DNA of 64,000 bases from Negadavirga shengliensis (GTDB lineage: Bacteria > Bacteroidota > Bacteroidia > Cytophagales > Cyclobacteriaceae), in the NCBI RefSeq assembly GCF_042652345.1, contig NZ_JBHSJJ010000003.1, positions 62,001 through 126,000 of the forward strand. Reading direction: 5' to 3'. The translations under genes and the position numbers were made by a program. The notes under the pieces are model-generated. The model saw only the letters and a program-made list of their open reading frames with translations, was not told the DNA's origin and ran no database searches. This document shows, in pieces, positions 26,056 through 35,333 of this stretch. Numbering within the stretch: the stretch's first letter is position 1; each line of letters starts with the position of its first letter.

Positions 26056-27325
26056 AAGGCTTTATATAATAGGTTTGGTTTTCACCTGTTTTACGATACA
26101 TCAAAACTTTGCACAGTCCACGTCTTCCACGTACAGTTCATTGGGCATAGGGAAGTTCAACAATTCGGGACTGACCCAAAACCAGGCTATGGGAGGTATG
26201 GGCATCAGTTTTGGAAACAGTTTCAGTATCAACCATGTCAATCCCGCGGTTTCTGTAAAAAATACGGCTTTCAGCTTTCAGGCAGCATTAAATTACAACC
26301 GCCTGGACGCGTCCACAGAGGCAGGGTCTGAAGCCATTGATGGGGGAGGACTGAGCTACGTGGCCATGTCTTTCCCGCTGGTCTCCAGAAAATGGACCAT
26401 GGGACTGGGATTGAACCAACTGACCGGGGTCAATTATAACCTGACCGTCAATTCTGAAGTCGTTAATTCTGACCTGATATCCCAAAATACAATTCAGGGC
26501 AGAGGCGGTTTGAGCGAAGTTTATCTGCAGACCGGATTTGAGTTGTTCAGAAACCTTAACCTGGGTATACACGGCTCATACACCTTTGGTTCTACCATAC
26601 GTACCAACCAACTTGAATTGCTCACCGCAGAACTGAACCCTGTAGGGATATCCTCGGAATATTTTGAGAGAATGACTTTCAGCGATCTTACGGTAAAAGG
26701 GGGACTGTACTACCTGGCACGTCTCGGAAACCAAAAATACCTGAACTTCGGAGCCATTTATCATGTATTTGGCGACATTAGTGGAAAAGAGTTTGCAAAA
26801 ATGGCAGAATTAGGACAAGCTAGTATGCCCAACGCGCCCGGTGATATACTTTCTGACAACGTTGAGGGAACTATTTTCATACCTAATAGGTTAGGTTATG
26901 GTGTAACTTATGAAAAAATTAATAAATTTGCTATAGGGCTAGAAGCACAGCATCAGGACTTTAGCCAATATAGGGGATTTGGAGGTGCAGAAAGTACCTT
27001 GGGCAACTCCTTTAAAATTGGACTTGGAGGTCAGTACACCCCTGATGCATTCTCACTGGAAAGTATGTTCCAGCGCTCCACTTTCAGGGCAGGAGTCGAA
27101 TACGAGAGATTGCCCTATGTGTTGAACCAGACTCAAATAGATGATGTTGGCATTAATTTTGGGGCCTCGATACCTGTGCATGCTTTATCGCTATTAAATT
27201 TTGCGGTTAAAGTAGGTACAAGAGGAACTGTAGATAATGGATTAGTAAGAGAGAATTATTTCAAAGTATCTTTGGGAGTCTCGATAAATGATAATAGTTG
27301 GTTTTATAAAAAAGTATTTGAATAA
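26042..27325 (+). CDS. Predicted outer-membrane beta-barrel protein
   Basis: 427 residues with a signal peptide (ending ...IHQNFAQ). The mature start STSSTYSSLGIGKFNNSGLT followed by AMGGMGISF...INHVNPA is the form seen in Bacteroidota barrel proteins related to FadL/OmpP1. Many amphipathic strands follow, ending in VSLGVSINDNSWFYKKVFE. It overlaps coaX by 14 bp and the TPR gene start by 1 bp. Role unknown; the place beside coaX is conserved in the phylum as I recall. Confidence 0.78.
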   Translation: MLINKRLYIIGLVFTCFTIHQNFAQSTSSTYSSLGIGKFNNSGLTQNQAMGGMGISFGNSFSINHVNPAVSVKNTAFSFQAALNYNRLDASTEAGSEAIDGGGLSYVAMSFPLVSRKWTMGLGLNQLTGVNYNLTVNSEVVNSDLISQNTIQGRGGLSEVYLQTGFELFRNLNLGIHGSYTFGSTIRTNQLELLTAELNPVGISSEYFERMTFSDLTVKGGLYYLARLGNQKYLNFGAIYHVFGDISGKEFAKMAELGQASMPNAPGDILSDNVEGTIFIPNRLGYGVTYEKINKFAIGLEAQHQDFSQYRGFGGAESTLGNSFKIGLGGQYTPDAFSLESMFQRSTFRAGVEYERLPYVLNQTQIDDVGINFGASIPVHALSLLNFAVKVGTRGTVDNGLVRENYFKVSLGVSINDNSWFYKKVFE

Positions 27326-27336
27326 TGTTGACAAAC

Positions 27337-28638
27337 ATGAAAATTAAAATTTCGATTATCGGATGTTTGTCCTTCCTCATGGTAGGACTGGCTCAGGCGC
27401 AGGGAAATTGGAATTGGCCATCTGACCCGCAGATGGAACACAAGGCAAGAGAATCCAATGCAGCCTATAACGATTATAAAAAGTCCAATGAGTTTTTAAA
27501 AGCAAAAGGTCCATTGCATTGGTTATTGACCAATGTCCCGGATCTCAACGAGGCCCTCTACATCAATGGTGTGGATGTGTATGCCGGCGCCGCCAAAATG
27601 GTATCCGATGAAAAGGAAGCCAGGGTTTATCAGGATTCTGTCCTCACCATCTATGATTTGAGAAAAGATCTGTATGATAACGAGGATAAGTGGATAGCCA
27701 ATAAGGCTTATTATGCTTATCAGTTCTATAAAGGAGATAAAGACAAGATAGGACTTGTTACCGAATTGTTCGAAAGGACACTGGAATTAAACGGATCGCT
27801 TCACCATCAACTTATAGCCGCTTATTTTGATGCCATATACAGAAACTTTGCTTTCAATCAAGCTTATACACCCGATGAAGTAATTGAAAAATATGAGGAT
27901 CTAATGGGCAGGTTGGAAGAGGCTGAGGAAGAAGGAGCCAATGTTGCCACACCCAAAGCCACTTTGGAACAGCTGCTTACTGCCATGGAGATCATAGACT
28001 GTAATTTCATAGAAAGAAACATGGGACCAAAGTTGGCAAAGGATCCCACCAACATGAAGCTTGCCCAGCAGATTTTCCAGTATTCTGTGCAGCATAAGTG
28101 TACCAATAGCCCTACATTCCTAAGTGCGCTGGAAGTAATTGACAATAATGACCCCACATTCTCGACTTCTCAAGTGAGAGGGTTGAGGTACATGCAGAAT
28201 TCGGAGTATGACAAGGCCGGTGAGCTTTTTGAAAAAGCCCTGACCCTGGCGACTACCGATGAGCAGCGCGCTGAGATTCACTGGGATATGGCTAAAGTTC
28301 ATGCCAACCTTGGCAGAAAAAACCAGGCAAGATCCTCAGCCCTGAAATCAGCCGAATTGGACAATACCCGGGAAAAAGATGCCTACTCATTTATAGGAGG
28401 CCTGATCATGGGCTCCAGCAGCGAGTGTAAAGGAGGTCAAAGCAGGGTGAAGGATTACTCTATCTTTATTGCCGCCTATGATGCTTATGCCAAAGCCGGT
28501 GACACCAAAGGGATGTCCAACGCGAAATCCAGATTCCCCTCTAAAGAAGAACTCTTTACAGAAGGGTTTCAGGTAGGTGAGACCATCAATACAGGATGCT
28601 GGGTTGGTCAGACCGTGACTTTGGCCACCAGGGACTGA
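27337..28638 (+). CDS. Exported TPR-repeat protein
   Basis: About 433 residues from ATG 27337, giving a signal peptide MKIKISIIGCLSFLMVGLAQ; an ATG at 27325 overlapping the previous stop would add four residues. The mature protein is mostly helical, with TPR-like repeats such as LRYMQNSEYDKAGELFEKAL and DMAKVHANLGRKNQARSSAL in the C-terminal half. A Cys pair (GSSSECKG, NTGCW) lies near the end. It is the third gene of the coaX operon and a strong terminator follows, so lptC may have its own promoter or receive readthrough. Probable periplasmic or outer-membrane scaffold. Confidence 0.78.
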   Translation: MKIKISIIGCLSFLMVGLAQAQGNWNWPSDPQMEHKARESNAAYNDYKKSNEFLKAKGPLHWLLTNVPDLNEALYINGVDVYAGAAKMVSDEKEARVYQDSVLTIYDLRKDLYDNEDKWIANKAYYAYQFYKGDKDKIGLVTELFERTLELNGSLHHQLIAAYFDAIYRNFAFNQAYTPDEVIEKYEDLMGRLEEAEEEGANVATPKATLEQLLTAMEIIDCNFIERNMGPKLAKDPTNMKLAQQIFQYSVQHKCTNSPTFLSALEVIDNNDPTFSTSQVRGLRYMQNSEYDKAGELFEKALTLATTDEQRAEIHWDMAKVHANLGRKNQARSSALKSAELDNTREKDAYSFIGGLIMGSSSECKGGQSRVKDYSIFIAAYDAYAKAGDTKGMSNAKSRFPSKEELFTEGFQVGETINTGCWVGQTVTLATRD

Positions 28639-28691
28639 TCCCGTTTATTGATCCCAATTATAACCAATAAGACCAATTATTATCAATAGCA

Positions 28692-28720
28692 AAAGGCGGT
28701 AGCAATACCGCCTTTTTTTT
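28692..28720 (+). terminator. Strong intrinsic terminator
   Basis: AAAGGCGGTA (28692-28701) pairs perfectly with TACCGCCTTT (28706-28715) around a GCAA tetraloop and ends in eight T residues. It closes the coaX-OMP-TPR transcript. Confidence 0.9.
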
Positions 28721-28776
28721 GGTAGCGGATTCATCTGTATATTTGTCTGAAATTTCAGGGTATTAAAACTGTGGCT

Positions 28777-29307
28777 ATGATAAGAAATGTTTTGCTTCTG
28801 ATCCTCGTTTGGGTGTTCATTGGGGTTTCCTGCAGGGAGGATATTGACAAAAGCCAGTTGGAGTTTTACGAAGGCCCGATTAGGATAAGCCATGACATCG
28901 AATTGCTCCACAGTGACTCGGCCATAGTCAGAACCAAATTGATGGCTGACAAGCAGCTGGAATTCCAAAACGGCAACACTGAATTTCCGGAGGGGATAGT
29001 GATTCATTTCTTTGAAAAAGATGGAGAACTGAGCACCACGATCAGGGCGGACAGGGGATATCATGAAAGAAAAACCGACCTTTACCGGGGAGAAGGGGAT
29101 GTCCAGGTACATAACCTGCTTAAAGATCAGAGACTCTCTTCGGAAGAATTGTTCTGGGATCCGCGCACAAAGAAAATTTATACAGAAAAATTTGTGACCG
29201 TGGAAGAACCTACCAGGATCATCAAAGGCACCGGGATGGAGGCCGATGAAGGGTTCAACGATTATAAATTCACCAAGGTGACGGGAATCATTGAAGATAT
29301 TTTGTAA
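28777..29307 (+). CDS. lptC: LPS export protein LptC
   Basis: About 176 residues from ATG 28777; a GTG two codons earlier is less likely. The N-terminal segment ends in VSCRED, so it is probably a lipoprotein, where proteobacterial LptC has a single membrane helix. The beta-jellyroll pattern of the family is visible: DKSQLEFYEGPIRISHDIELL, AIVRTKLMADKQLEFQNGNTEFPEGIVIHF, TTIRADRGYHERKTDLYRGEGDVQV, KIYTEKFVTVEEPTRIIKGTGMEAD. LptC bridges the LptB2FG transporter to LptA in the periplasm. The small membrane protein and CBS-domain protein follow closely. Confidence 0.9.
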   Translation: MIRNVLLLILVWVFIGVSCREDIDKSQLEFYEGPIRISHDIELLHSDSAIVRTKLMADKQLEFQNGNTEFPEGIVIHFFEKDGELSTTIRADRGYHERKTDLYRGEGDVQVHNLLKDQRLSSEELFWDPRTKKIYTEKFVTVEEPTRIIKGTGMEADEGFNDYKFTKVTGIIEDIL

Positions 29308-29315
29308 ATTAAGAA

Positions 29316-29525
29316 ATGAAATTAGCTGATACCATCCTACTATCCTTGTCTGCGGCATTGGTAATTATCGGTACCCATTTGACGATGAAAGTTGGAATTG
29401 ATGCCTCTTATCCGGTATTCATGTTTGCCGTGGCTTTGCTGTTCTGGTATATGTACAGGAAGAAAGACAATGAAGAGGAAGGGTCTTCCGCGCAGGATAT
29501 GCCCAAAAAGAAGAAGAAACGCTAA
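29316..29525 (+). CDS. Small two-helix membrane protein
   Basis: 69 residues with two hydrophobic helices (TILLSLSAALVIIGTHLTM and YPVFMFAVALLFWYMY) and a charged tail ending in a run of lysines. It starts 8 bp after lptC and its stop overlaps the next ATG by 1 bp, so translation is coupled to both. Function unknown. A protein of this kind lies between lptC and the CBS gene in other Bacteroidota as far as I recall. Confidence 0.75.
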   Translation: MKLADTILLSLSAALVIIGTHLTMKVGIDASYPVFMFAVALLFWYMYRKKDNEEEGSSAQDMPKKKKKR

Positions 29526-30793
29526 TGGATCAGCAGCATTTGATTTTTGTTTTGATCGCTCTTTTTTTTTCAGCCCTCTTTTCGGGGCTGGAGATCGCAT
29601 TTGTTTCTGCGAACAGGCTGCACATAGAACTTCAAAGCAAGCAAGGCAAGATGACCGGCAGGATATTATCCAATTTTGTTCAAAACCCCAGCCAGTTCAT
29701 CGGGACCACTTTGCTTGGAAATACCATTTCATTGGTGTTATATGGTATATTCATGGCTTATTTGTTGGGGCCGGTCATCGCTTATATGCTTCCGGATTTT
29801 ATCGAAAACCAAGCCGGTGTAATGATATTACAAACCATAGTTTCCACTATTATCGTCTTGGTGACAGCGGAGTTCATTCCCAAAAGCATATTCATTCTCA
29901 ATCCCAACAGTATGCTTTCATTTTTTTCTTATCCTTTTGCGGTTATCTATTACCTGATGTATCCCATCGTGTGGATTGTGGTGAAGCTCTCCAAATTTGT
30001 CATCATTTATGTTTTAAAGCTGGAATATAACGAAGACAAGCCGGTATTTAAAATTACGGATCTGAACAGTTTTATTCAGAATTATCTGGACACCAAGGGA
30101 GAAGAGGTGGAAATCGATACCAAGATATTCGACAATGCAGTGGATTTCAAAAAAGTGAAAGTCAGGGAATGTATGGTCCCCAGAACTGACATTGTGGCAG
30201 TGGAGGTGGAGGATGACATTGCAGAACTCAAAAAAATATTTATCGAAAGCGGGCATTCCAAGATCATTGTCTACAAAGAAACCATTGATGACGTCATCGG
30301 CTATTGCCATCACCTTGAGTTGTTTAAAAAACCCAAATCCGTTCAGGATATTCTTACCCCCATCATTATTGTACCTGAATCCGCGCTGGCCAATGAATTG
30401 CTGGTGCAGTTCATCAAAGAAAGGAAAAGTCTGGCGCTTGTGGTGGATGAATTTGGAGGAACAAGCGGGATCGTAAGCATGGAGGATATAATTGAGGAAA
30501 TATTCGGGGAAATAGAAGATGAATACGACAGCGATGACCTCGTGGAGCAGAAAGTATCCGAAACGGAGTATCTACTGAGTGCAAGGCACGAAATTGATTA
30601 TCTCAATGAGAAATACAATTGGAATCTGCCTTCCGGGGACTTCGAAACCTTATCTGGATTTATATTGTCTTTGGCCGAGGATATTCCCCAGAGGGGGGAG
30701 TCAGTGGTATTTGGGCCATTTACCTTTACGGTGACAGCTAAGCAGGAACATCGGATAGATACGGTCAGATTGAAGATCAATCCGCCCAACTAA
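29525..30793 (+). CDS. CNNM/CBS-domain membrane protein (GldE/HlyC-CorC family)
   Basis: 422 residues. A DUF21/CNNM membrane domain (about 1-170) begins FSALFSGLEIAFVSANR with the family serine/acidic pattern, followed by two CBS domains (about 195-330; VRECMVPRTDIVAVE, SGHSKIIVYKETIDDVIGY, LALVVDEFGGTSGIVSMEDI) and a CorC_HlyC transporter-associated domain at the C-terminus. Homologues include GldE of gliding bacteria and proteins linked to Mg/Co efflux. The CBS pair probably binds adenine nucleotide. Substrate not known. Start overlaps the stop of the small membrane protein. Confidence 0.86.
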   Translation: MDQQHLIFVLIALFFSALFSGLEIAFVSANRLHIELQSKQGKMTGRILSNFVQNPSQFIGTTLLGNTISLVLYGIFMAYLLGPVIAYMLPDFIENQAGVMILQTIVSTIIVLVTAEFIPKSIFILNPNSMLSFFSYPFAVIYYLMYPIVWIVVKLSKFVIIYVLKLEYNEDKPVFKITDLNSFIQNYLDTKGEEVEIDTKIFDNAVDFKKVKVRECMVPRTDIVAVEVEDDIAELKKIFIESGHSKIIVYKETIDDVIGYCHHLELFKKPKSVQDILTPIIIVPESALANELLVQFIKERKSLALVVDEFGGTSGIVSMEDIIEEIFGEIEDEYDSDDLVEQKVSETEYLLSARHEIDYLNEKYNWNLPSGDFETLSGFILSLAEDIPQRGESVVFGPFTFTVTAKQEHRIDTVRLKINPPN

Positions 30794-30825
30794 CTGAAAT
30801 ACTTGATTTATTGCTCCCCGAATAT

Positions 30826-30856
30826 TTTGAAATTACCGCTATATGTAATTATTTTG
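30826..30856 (+). promoter_or_regulatory. Candidate promoter for the PpiD-like gene
   Basis: TTTG at 30826-30829, 20-nt spacer, TATTTTG at 30850-30856. The -7 motif has one base less than TAnnTTTG, so the match is imperfect. It would start transcription about 15 bp before the ATG. Confidence 0.4.
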
Positions 30857-30878
30857 CGACACTTCAAAAAACAGAAGA

Positions 30879-32993
30879 ATGGCATTAATAAAAAAAATCA
30901 GACAAAGAACAGGCCTGGCAATCGGAGTAATAGCTGTTGGGCTTATATTCTTTTTAGTGGGCGGCGATATTTTGGGACCCAATTCAATGATTTTGGGATC
31001 CAGCAGAACGACGGTGGGAGAAATCGCCGGGGAGAAAATTTCCTATGATGAATATGTTCAAAAGATAGAAGAGACCAAACTTACTTTTCAGCAAAACACG
31101 GGGAGAAACCCAACAGAAAACGAGCTTTTTAGCATCAGGGAACAGGCCTGGCAGGCGCTTATCGTAGAAAAGGTATTTGCCACCCAGTATGAGGAACTTG
31201 GCCTTATGGTATCCGATGCGGAATTGGTGGACATGGTTCAGGGCAAGAACATCGTAGCGGAACTGCGGAGAGAGCTGACCAATCCCGAAACGGGTGAATT
31301 TGATCGTCAGCAACTGGTGGCCTTTTTGCAATCTTTGGAAAATGCGGATCCACAACAACAGAGGTTTTGGACCCAGCAGGAAAAATTGTTTGCGGATTCC
31401 AGATTGAGGATCAAATATGACAACATGCTGGCCACCTCCGAATATGCCACAAAAGCAGAAGGCAGGTTACAGCACAAGATGGCGAATACCATTGCCGATG
31501 TATCCCATGTGCATATCCCGTATTATGCGGTGTCCGATTCATTGGTGAAAGTTTCTGAGTCCGACCTCAAAAGTTATATGGGCAGAAACAGGGAACGGTT
31601 CAAAGTCACTCAGAGCCGGGATCTGGAGTATATTCGTTTTACGCTGGCACCGAGTGCTGAGGATTCCGCAGCGGTGGAGAGAGAAATCAACAGCTTGACT
31701 GCCGAATTGAAAGAAACGGAATCGGATTCGGTTTTTGTAATCAGAAATTCCGAATCCCCCAGTCCTTTTAGGACCGTTTATCCCGGAGATCCCTTGCCGG
31801 AAAACCTCACAGCCAACGTGGAGGATCCACAAGTCGGTGAGGTCTATGGTCCCTATTTGACAAACAGGTCAAGCTATGTCAGCTATAAGATTACAGATAG
31901 GTTTGATGGGGAGCCCAGGATGCGGGCCAGTCATATATTGTTAGGCACTGAAGGGATGGATGAAGCGGCGAAGAGCCAGGTGAGGGCAAGGGCCCAGGAA
32001 GTTTTGGACGAAGTCAATAGCACCGGAAATTTCGAGGCCGCGGCTATGCAACATGGACAGGATGCCACAGCCCAACGGGGTGGCGATTTAGGGTGGTTTG
32101 CCAAAGACGACTTTATCGAGGAGTTTGCGGATGTTGTTTTTGCCACCCGTTCCGCCGGCGTGATCAACAAGTTGGTCGAAACAGAGTATGGTTACCATAT
32201 CATAAAGGTAACCGAATTGCCAAAAAGCCTTACCTATAAACTGGCCGTATTGGAACTTGAGCTGGTGGCCAGTGATATTACCCGTAATGATGTGTTCAGA
32301 AATGCAGACTATTTTGCAGCTAACTCCAATAATGCAAAATCTTTCCGGGAGAATGCGGAAAGGGAAAATTACCAAGTATCAAGAGCCAATGGGGTGGGCC
32401 CATCTGCCCGTTCACTGAACAACATGAGTGGCGCCAGAGAAGTCATCCGTTGGGCATTCAATGATGCCTCTGTGGGAGATGTTTCCTCGGTATTTGAGTT
32501 GGATGATGCTTATGTAGTGGCCTTGTTGGTCGGCAGGACGGAGGAAGGTACCGCGGACCTTAATGATGCGAGTACCCGTGACCAAGTGCTTTCGGAGGTC
32601 AGAAATGAAAAGAAAGCAGCCTATATAATGGATAAGATCAAAGGCCTGGAGACGCTGGAAGCCATGAAGGAGGTTTTTCCCGAGGCATCGATAGGATCCA
32701 CTCCTGACCTTAGACTCAATGCCAGCGTGATTCCGGGTGTGGGATTTGCCCCGAAAGCGGTTGGGGCCATTTTTGGAATGAAGGATACCGGACAATTGTC
32801 CAAACCCATTCAGGAAGACATAGGAGTGATCGTGGCGCAGCTGAACAGCCTTACCCCCGCTCCTGAAATTGCGGATTTCACCAGATACCAGAATGAAGTG
32901 ACAGGGAATGCCTCTCAAAGGACATCTTATATGATTATGATGGCGATGGAAGATCTTGCAGAGGTGAAGGATTACCGATACCGGTTCTTCTGA
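30879..32993 (+). CDS. PpiD-like membrane-anchored peptidyl-prolyl isomerase
   Basis: 704 residues. A cytoplasmic tail and one membrane helix (TGLAIGVIAVGLIFFLVGGD, about 10-29) precede a large periplasmic chaperone part. A parvulin domain lies in the middle (about 345-450; RMRASHILLGTEGMDEAAKSQ, RGGDLGWFAKDDFIEEFADVVF, VETEYGYHIIKV), and a second, less conserved parvulin-like segment follows. This matches PpiD/SurA-type foldases that help proteins leaving the Sec translocon. It probably has its own promoter, and a strong terminator follows. Confidence 0.9.
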   Translation: MALIKKIRQRTGLAIGVIAVGLIFFLVGGDILGPNSMILGSSRTTVGEIAGEKISYDEYVQKIEETKLTFQQNTGRNPTENELFSIREQAWQALIVEKVFATQYEELGLMVSDAELVDMVQGKNIVAELRRELTNPETGEFDRQQLVAFLQSLENADPQQQRFWTQQEKLFADSRLRIKYDNMLATSEYATKAEGRLQHKMANTIADVSHVHIPYYAVSDSLVKVSESDLKSYMGRNRERFKVTQSRDLEYIRFTLAPSAEDSAAVEREINSLTAELKETESDSVFVIRNSESPSPFRTVYPGDPLPENLTANVEDPQVGEVYGPYLTNRSSYVSYKITDRFDGEPRMRASHILLGTEGMDEAAKSQVRARAQEVLDEVNSTGNFEAAAMQHGQDATAQRGGDLGWFAKDDFIEEFADVVFATRSAGVINKLVETEYGYHIIKVTELPKSLTYKLAVLELELVASDITRNDVFRNADYFAANSNNAKSFRENAERENYQVSRANGVGPSARSLNNMSGAREVIRWAFNDASVGDVSSVFELDDAYVVALLVGRTEEGTADLNDASTRDQVLSEVRNEKKAAYIMDKIKGLETLEAMKEVFPEASIGSTPDLRLNASVIPGVGFAPKAVGAIFGMKDTGQLSKPIQEDIGVIVAQLNSLTPAPEIADFTRYQNEVTGNASQRTSYMIMMAMEDLAEVKDYRYRFF

Positions 32994-33015
32994 GACAAAA
33001 AAAAGAAACTGAGGG

Positions 33016-33045
33016 TCCCATTCGGCAACGAATGGGATTTTTTTT
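33016..33045 (+). terminator. Strong intrinsic terminator
   Basis: TCCCATTCG (33016-33024) pairs with CGAATGGGA (33029-33037) around a GCAA tetraloop, followed by eight T residues. It ends the PpiD-like gene transcript. Confidence 0.9.
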
Positions 33046-33099
33046 GCGGTTTTAGGGATTTAATCAGCTTACTTATTCGTTTATTCGAATAAAGTACCT

Positions 33100-33366
33100 A
33101 TGATAAAGAAATTTGATAAGGCTTCCTTTAAGGAAAAATTGGAATTGCAGACCAGTTTTCCATCTCTCTATATGTTTAAGTTCATTGTACCGAACGGAAG
33201 GGAGGGCGAAGTGGCTGCGCTGCTTCCCAATAATGAGATGAAGCTCAAAGTGTCCACCAAGGGGACATATGTGAGCGCTACCATCAGGGCCATGATGCCC
33301 AGCAGTGATGCCATTATTGAGATATACGAGCGGGCAGCGAAAATTGAAGGCGTTATTTCACTTTAA
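33100..33366 (+). CDS. DUF493 family protein
   Basis: 88 residues matching the YbeD/DUF493 family: QTSFPSLYMFKFIVPNG, then KVSTKGTYVSATIRAMMPS and IIEIYERAAKIEGVISL at the end. The fold is an ACT-like ferredoxin fold and the cellular role is not settled. The stop overlaps the start of the pterin dehydratase-like gene by 1 bp, so the genes are coupled. Confidence 0.85.
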   Translation: MIKKFDKASFKEKLELQTSFPSLYMFKFIVPNGREGEVAALLPNNEMKLKVSTKGTYVSATIRAMMPSSDAIIEIYERAAKIEGVISL

Positions 33367-33620
33367 TGAATAGAAAAATGTGGAAAGAAGAGAACAATAA
33401 GTTGACAAAGACTTTTAAATTCAAGGATTTTACGGAAGCTTTTGCTTTTATGACCCGGGTGGCCTTTATAGCGGAAGCCCATAATCACCACCCTGATTGG
33501 AGCAATTCTTATAACACGGTAACCATCGAACTCACCACCCACGATAAGGGAAATGTGGTCACACAGAAAGACAAGGACTTGGCCAAGGCCATAGATAACC
33601 TTCAAAATGAGGGAAACTGA
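33366..33620 (+). CDS. 4a-hydroxytetrahydrobiopterin dehydratase (PCD/DCoH family)
   Basis: 84 residues. The family signature is EAHNHHPDWSNSYNTVTIEL (residues about 36-55) with the histidine pair that dehydrates 4a-carbinolamine pterins, and the final DKDLAKAIDNL helix. It recycles the pterin cofactor of aromatic amino acid hydroxylases; no such hydroxylase gene is in the window, and many bacteria use the protein in other roles such as molybdopterin metabolism. It overlaps rsmI by 14 bp. Confidence 0.88.
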   Translation: MNRKMWKEENNKLTKTFKFKDFTEAFAFMTRVAFIAEAHNHHPDWSNSYNTVTIELTTHDKGNVVTQKDKDLAKAIDNLQNEGN

Positions 33621-34293
33621 AGGGGTCAATCTGTACCTGGTTCCCACTCCAATCGGCAATCTACAGGATATTACCTTGAGGGCTCTTGAAGTATTGAAGC
33701 AGGTTGACATCATTCTTGCGGAGGATACCCGCACTACTGGCAAGTTGTTAAAACACTACCAGATCAAAAAGGCATTGACAAGTTACCATATTTTCAATGA
33801 ACACAAGAATATCCTCCAACTGATAGAAAAGATGAAATCCGGGAAGGTTCTGGCATTGGTGAGTGATGCGGGAACACCTGGTATTTCTGATCCCGGATTC
33901 CTGCTTGTGAGGGAAGCAAAGGAAGCCGGACTGGAAGTAAGCTGCCTGCCTGGTGCTACCGCATTTGTTCCCGCCCTTGTAAATTCCGGGCTTCCCAATG
34001 ACAGATTTGTGTTTGAGGGTTTTTTACCACATAAAAAGGGAAGAAAAACGAGAATAGAAAACCTAACCTCCGAGGTGAGGACCATGGTTTTTTATGAATC
34101 CCCTCATCGGTTGATGAAAACACTGCAGCAATTCGCGGAAGCCTTTGGGGACAACAGAATGGCATGCGTGAGCCGGGAAATAAGCAAAATACACGAAGAA
34201 AATATTAGAGGTCCGTTGGGGGAAATCATTGAATATTATAATCAAAATCCCATCAAGGGAGAAATTGTCATCACAGTAGCAGGAAAAAACTGA
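33607..34293 (+). CDS. rsmI: 16S rRNA (cytidine(1402)-2'-O)-methyltransferase
   Basis: 228 residues, SAM-dependent ribose methylation of C1402 in the decoding site of 16S rRNA. Tetrapyrrole-methylase fold with LYLVPTPIGNLQDITLRAL (about 9-27), AEDTRTTGKLLKHY, ALVSDAGTPGISDPGFLLVR, CLPGATAFVPALVNSGLPNDRF and FYESPHRL. The family's extra C-terminal domain is short here, which is usual in Bacteroidota. It is the third gene of a tight cluster DUF493, PCD, rsmI, and the inositol-phosphatase gene begins 1 bp after its stop. Confidence 0.95.
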   Translation: MRETEGVNLYLVPTPIGNLQDITLRALEVLKQVDIILAEDTRTTGKLLKHYQIKKALTSYHIFNEHKNILQLIEKMKSGKVLALVSDAGTPGISDPGFLLVREAKEAGLEVSCLPGATAFVPALVNSGLPNDRFVFEGFLPHKKGRKTRIENLTSEVRTMVFYESPHRLMKTLQQFAEAFGDNRMACVSREISKIHEENIRGPLGEIIEYYNQNPIKGEIVITVAGKN

Positions 34294-34294
34294 T

Positions 34295-35089
34295 ATGGAT
34301 ATCAACCATCTTATCAAAAAAGTAGAGATTATCGCCAAAGAAGCCGGCGCTTTTATCCGCCGGGAACGGGAGAGCTTCGAGTTGGAGAAAGTAGAACAAA
34401 AAGGATTTAACGATTTGGTGTCTTATGTAGACAAAACCGCTGAAGAGATCATCGTAGAGGGGCTTTCCGGAGTTTTTCCTGAGGCTGGCTTTATCACAGA
34501 AGAAGGGACCAGGAAGGAGCAGCAAAAAGAATATACCTGGATTGTGGATCCCTTGGACGGCACCACCAATTTTGTTCATGGGGTGCCGGTCTTTTCTGTG
34601 TCCATTGCTTTGGCCGATCAAAAAGGGATTATCGCGGGTGTGGTCTATGAAGTCAACCTGGATGAGTGTTTTACCGCTGTTAGGGGATTGGGTGCCAAAT
34701 GTAACGGCAAACCCATCAGGGTAAGCCCCGTGGATGATTTTTCAAGAAGTCTCATAGCTACAGGATTTCCTTATGACCACGGGGGAAAATTGGACAAATA
34801 CCTTGATCTGCTAAAATACTTGCTCAAAAATACCCACGGATTGAGAAGGTTGGGGAGTGCAGCGGTGGATTTGTGCTACGTGGCCTGCGGCAGGGTGGAG
34901 GGCTATATGGAGTACAATCTTCAGCCCTATGACGTGGCCGCCGGAACCATCATTGTGCAGGAGGCGGGGGGGAAGGTCACGGATTTCAGTGGCGGTAATA
35001 ATTTTGTCTTTGGAGCCGAAATAGTGGCGACCAATGGCCGGATACATGAAAAATTCAGAGAAGAAATTCAGGCGGCGTTCAGCTTTTGA
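34295..35089 (+). CDS. Inositol monophosphatase family protein
   Basis: 264 residues. Mg-dependent phosphatase of the FIG superfamily. The metal-binding residues are in ITEEGT (Glu of motif 1), WIVDPLDGTTNFVHG (Asp-x-x-Asp of motif 2) and YDVAAGTIIVQEAGG (Asp of motif 3). The substrate may be inositol phosphate, or the protein may act in another role as E. coli SuhB does in rRNA synthesis. Coupled tightly to rsmI upstream. Normal length for the family. Confidence 0.9.
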   Translation: MDINHLIKKVEIIAKEAGAFIRRERESFELEKVEQKGFNDLVSYVDKTAEEIIVEGLSGVFPEAGFITEEGTRKEQQKEYTWIVDPLDGTTNFVHGVPVFSVSIALADQKGIIAGVVYEVNLDECFTAVRGLGAKCNGKPIRVSPVDDFSRSLIATGFPYDHGGKLDKYLDLLKYLLKNTHGLRRLGSAAVDLCYVACGRVEGYMEYNLQPYDVAAGTIIVQEAGGKVTDFSGGNNFVFGAEIVATNGRIHEKFREEIQAAFSF

Positions 35090-35281
35090 TGCGGGATTTG
35101 AAATCAGAATACACTTAAGGATTTCATTGATAGAGCATAAAAAAGATTAAGCAAAAATAGCGAGGTTACGTGGAAAATATGTTTTTATTCTCATGATAAT
35201 TGATTAGATTTCACCTGTTTATACGCTATCACCGGGACTTCACATGAATTAACAGCAGGTTTTAATATAGACGCTTGAAAT

Positions 35282-35289
35282 TATCTTTG
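35282..35289 (+). promoter_or_regulatory. Candidate -7 element
   Basis: TATCTTTG matches TAnnTTTG. The region 19-21 nt upstream has GTTTTAA but no TTG, so only the -7 part is convincing. Predicted start about 38 bp before the ATG at 35334. Confidence 0.35.
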
Positions 35290-35333
35290 AAGTTGAGGTG
35301 TCTTTTCCTGATTAAATACTGGATACAAATAAC

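Noticed and set aside
28645..29358. Minus-strand open frame of 237 codons
   Set aside because: It covers the lptC gene on the other strand, which has a clear lipobox and family pattern. The antisense translation looks random.
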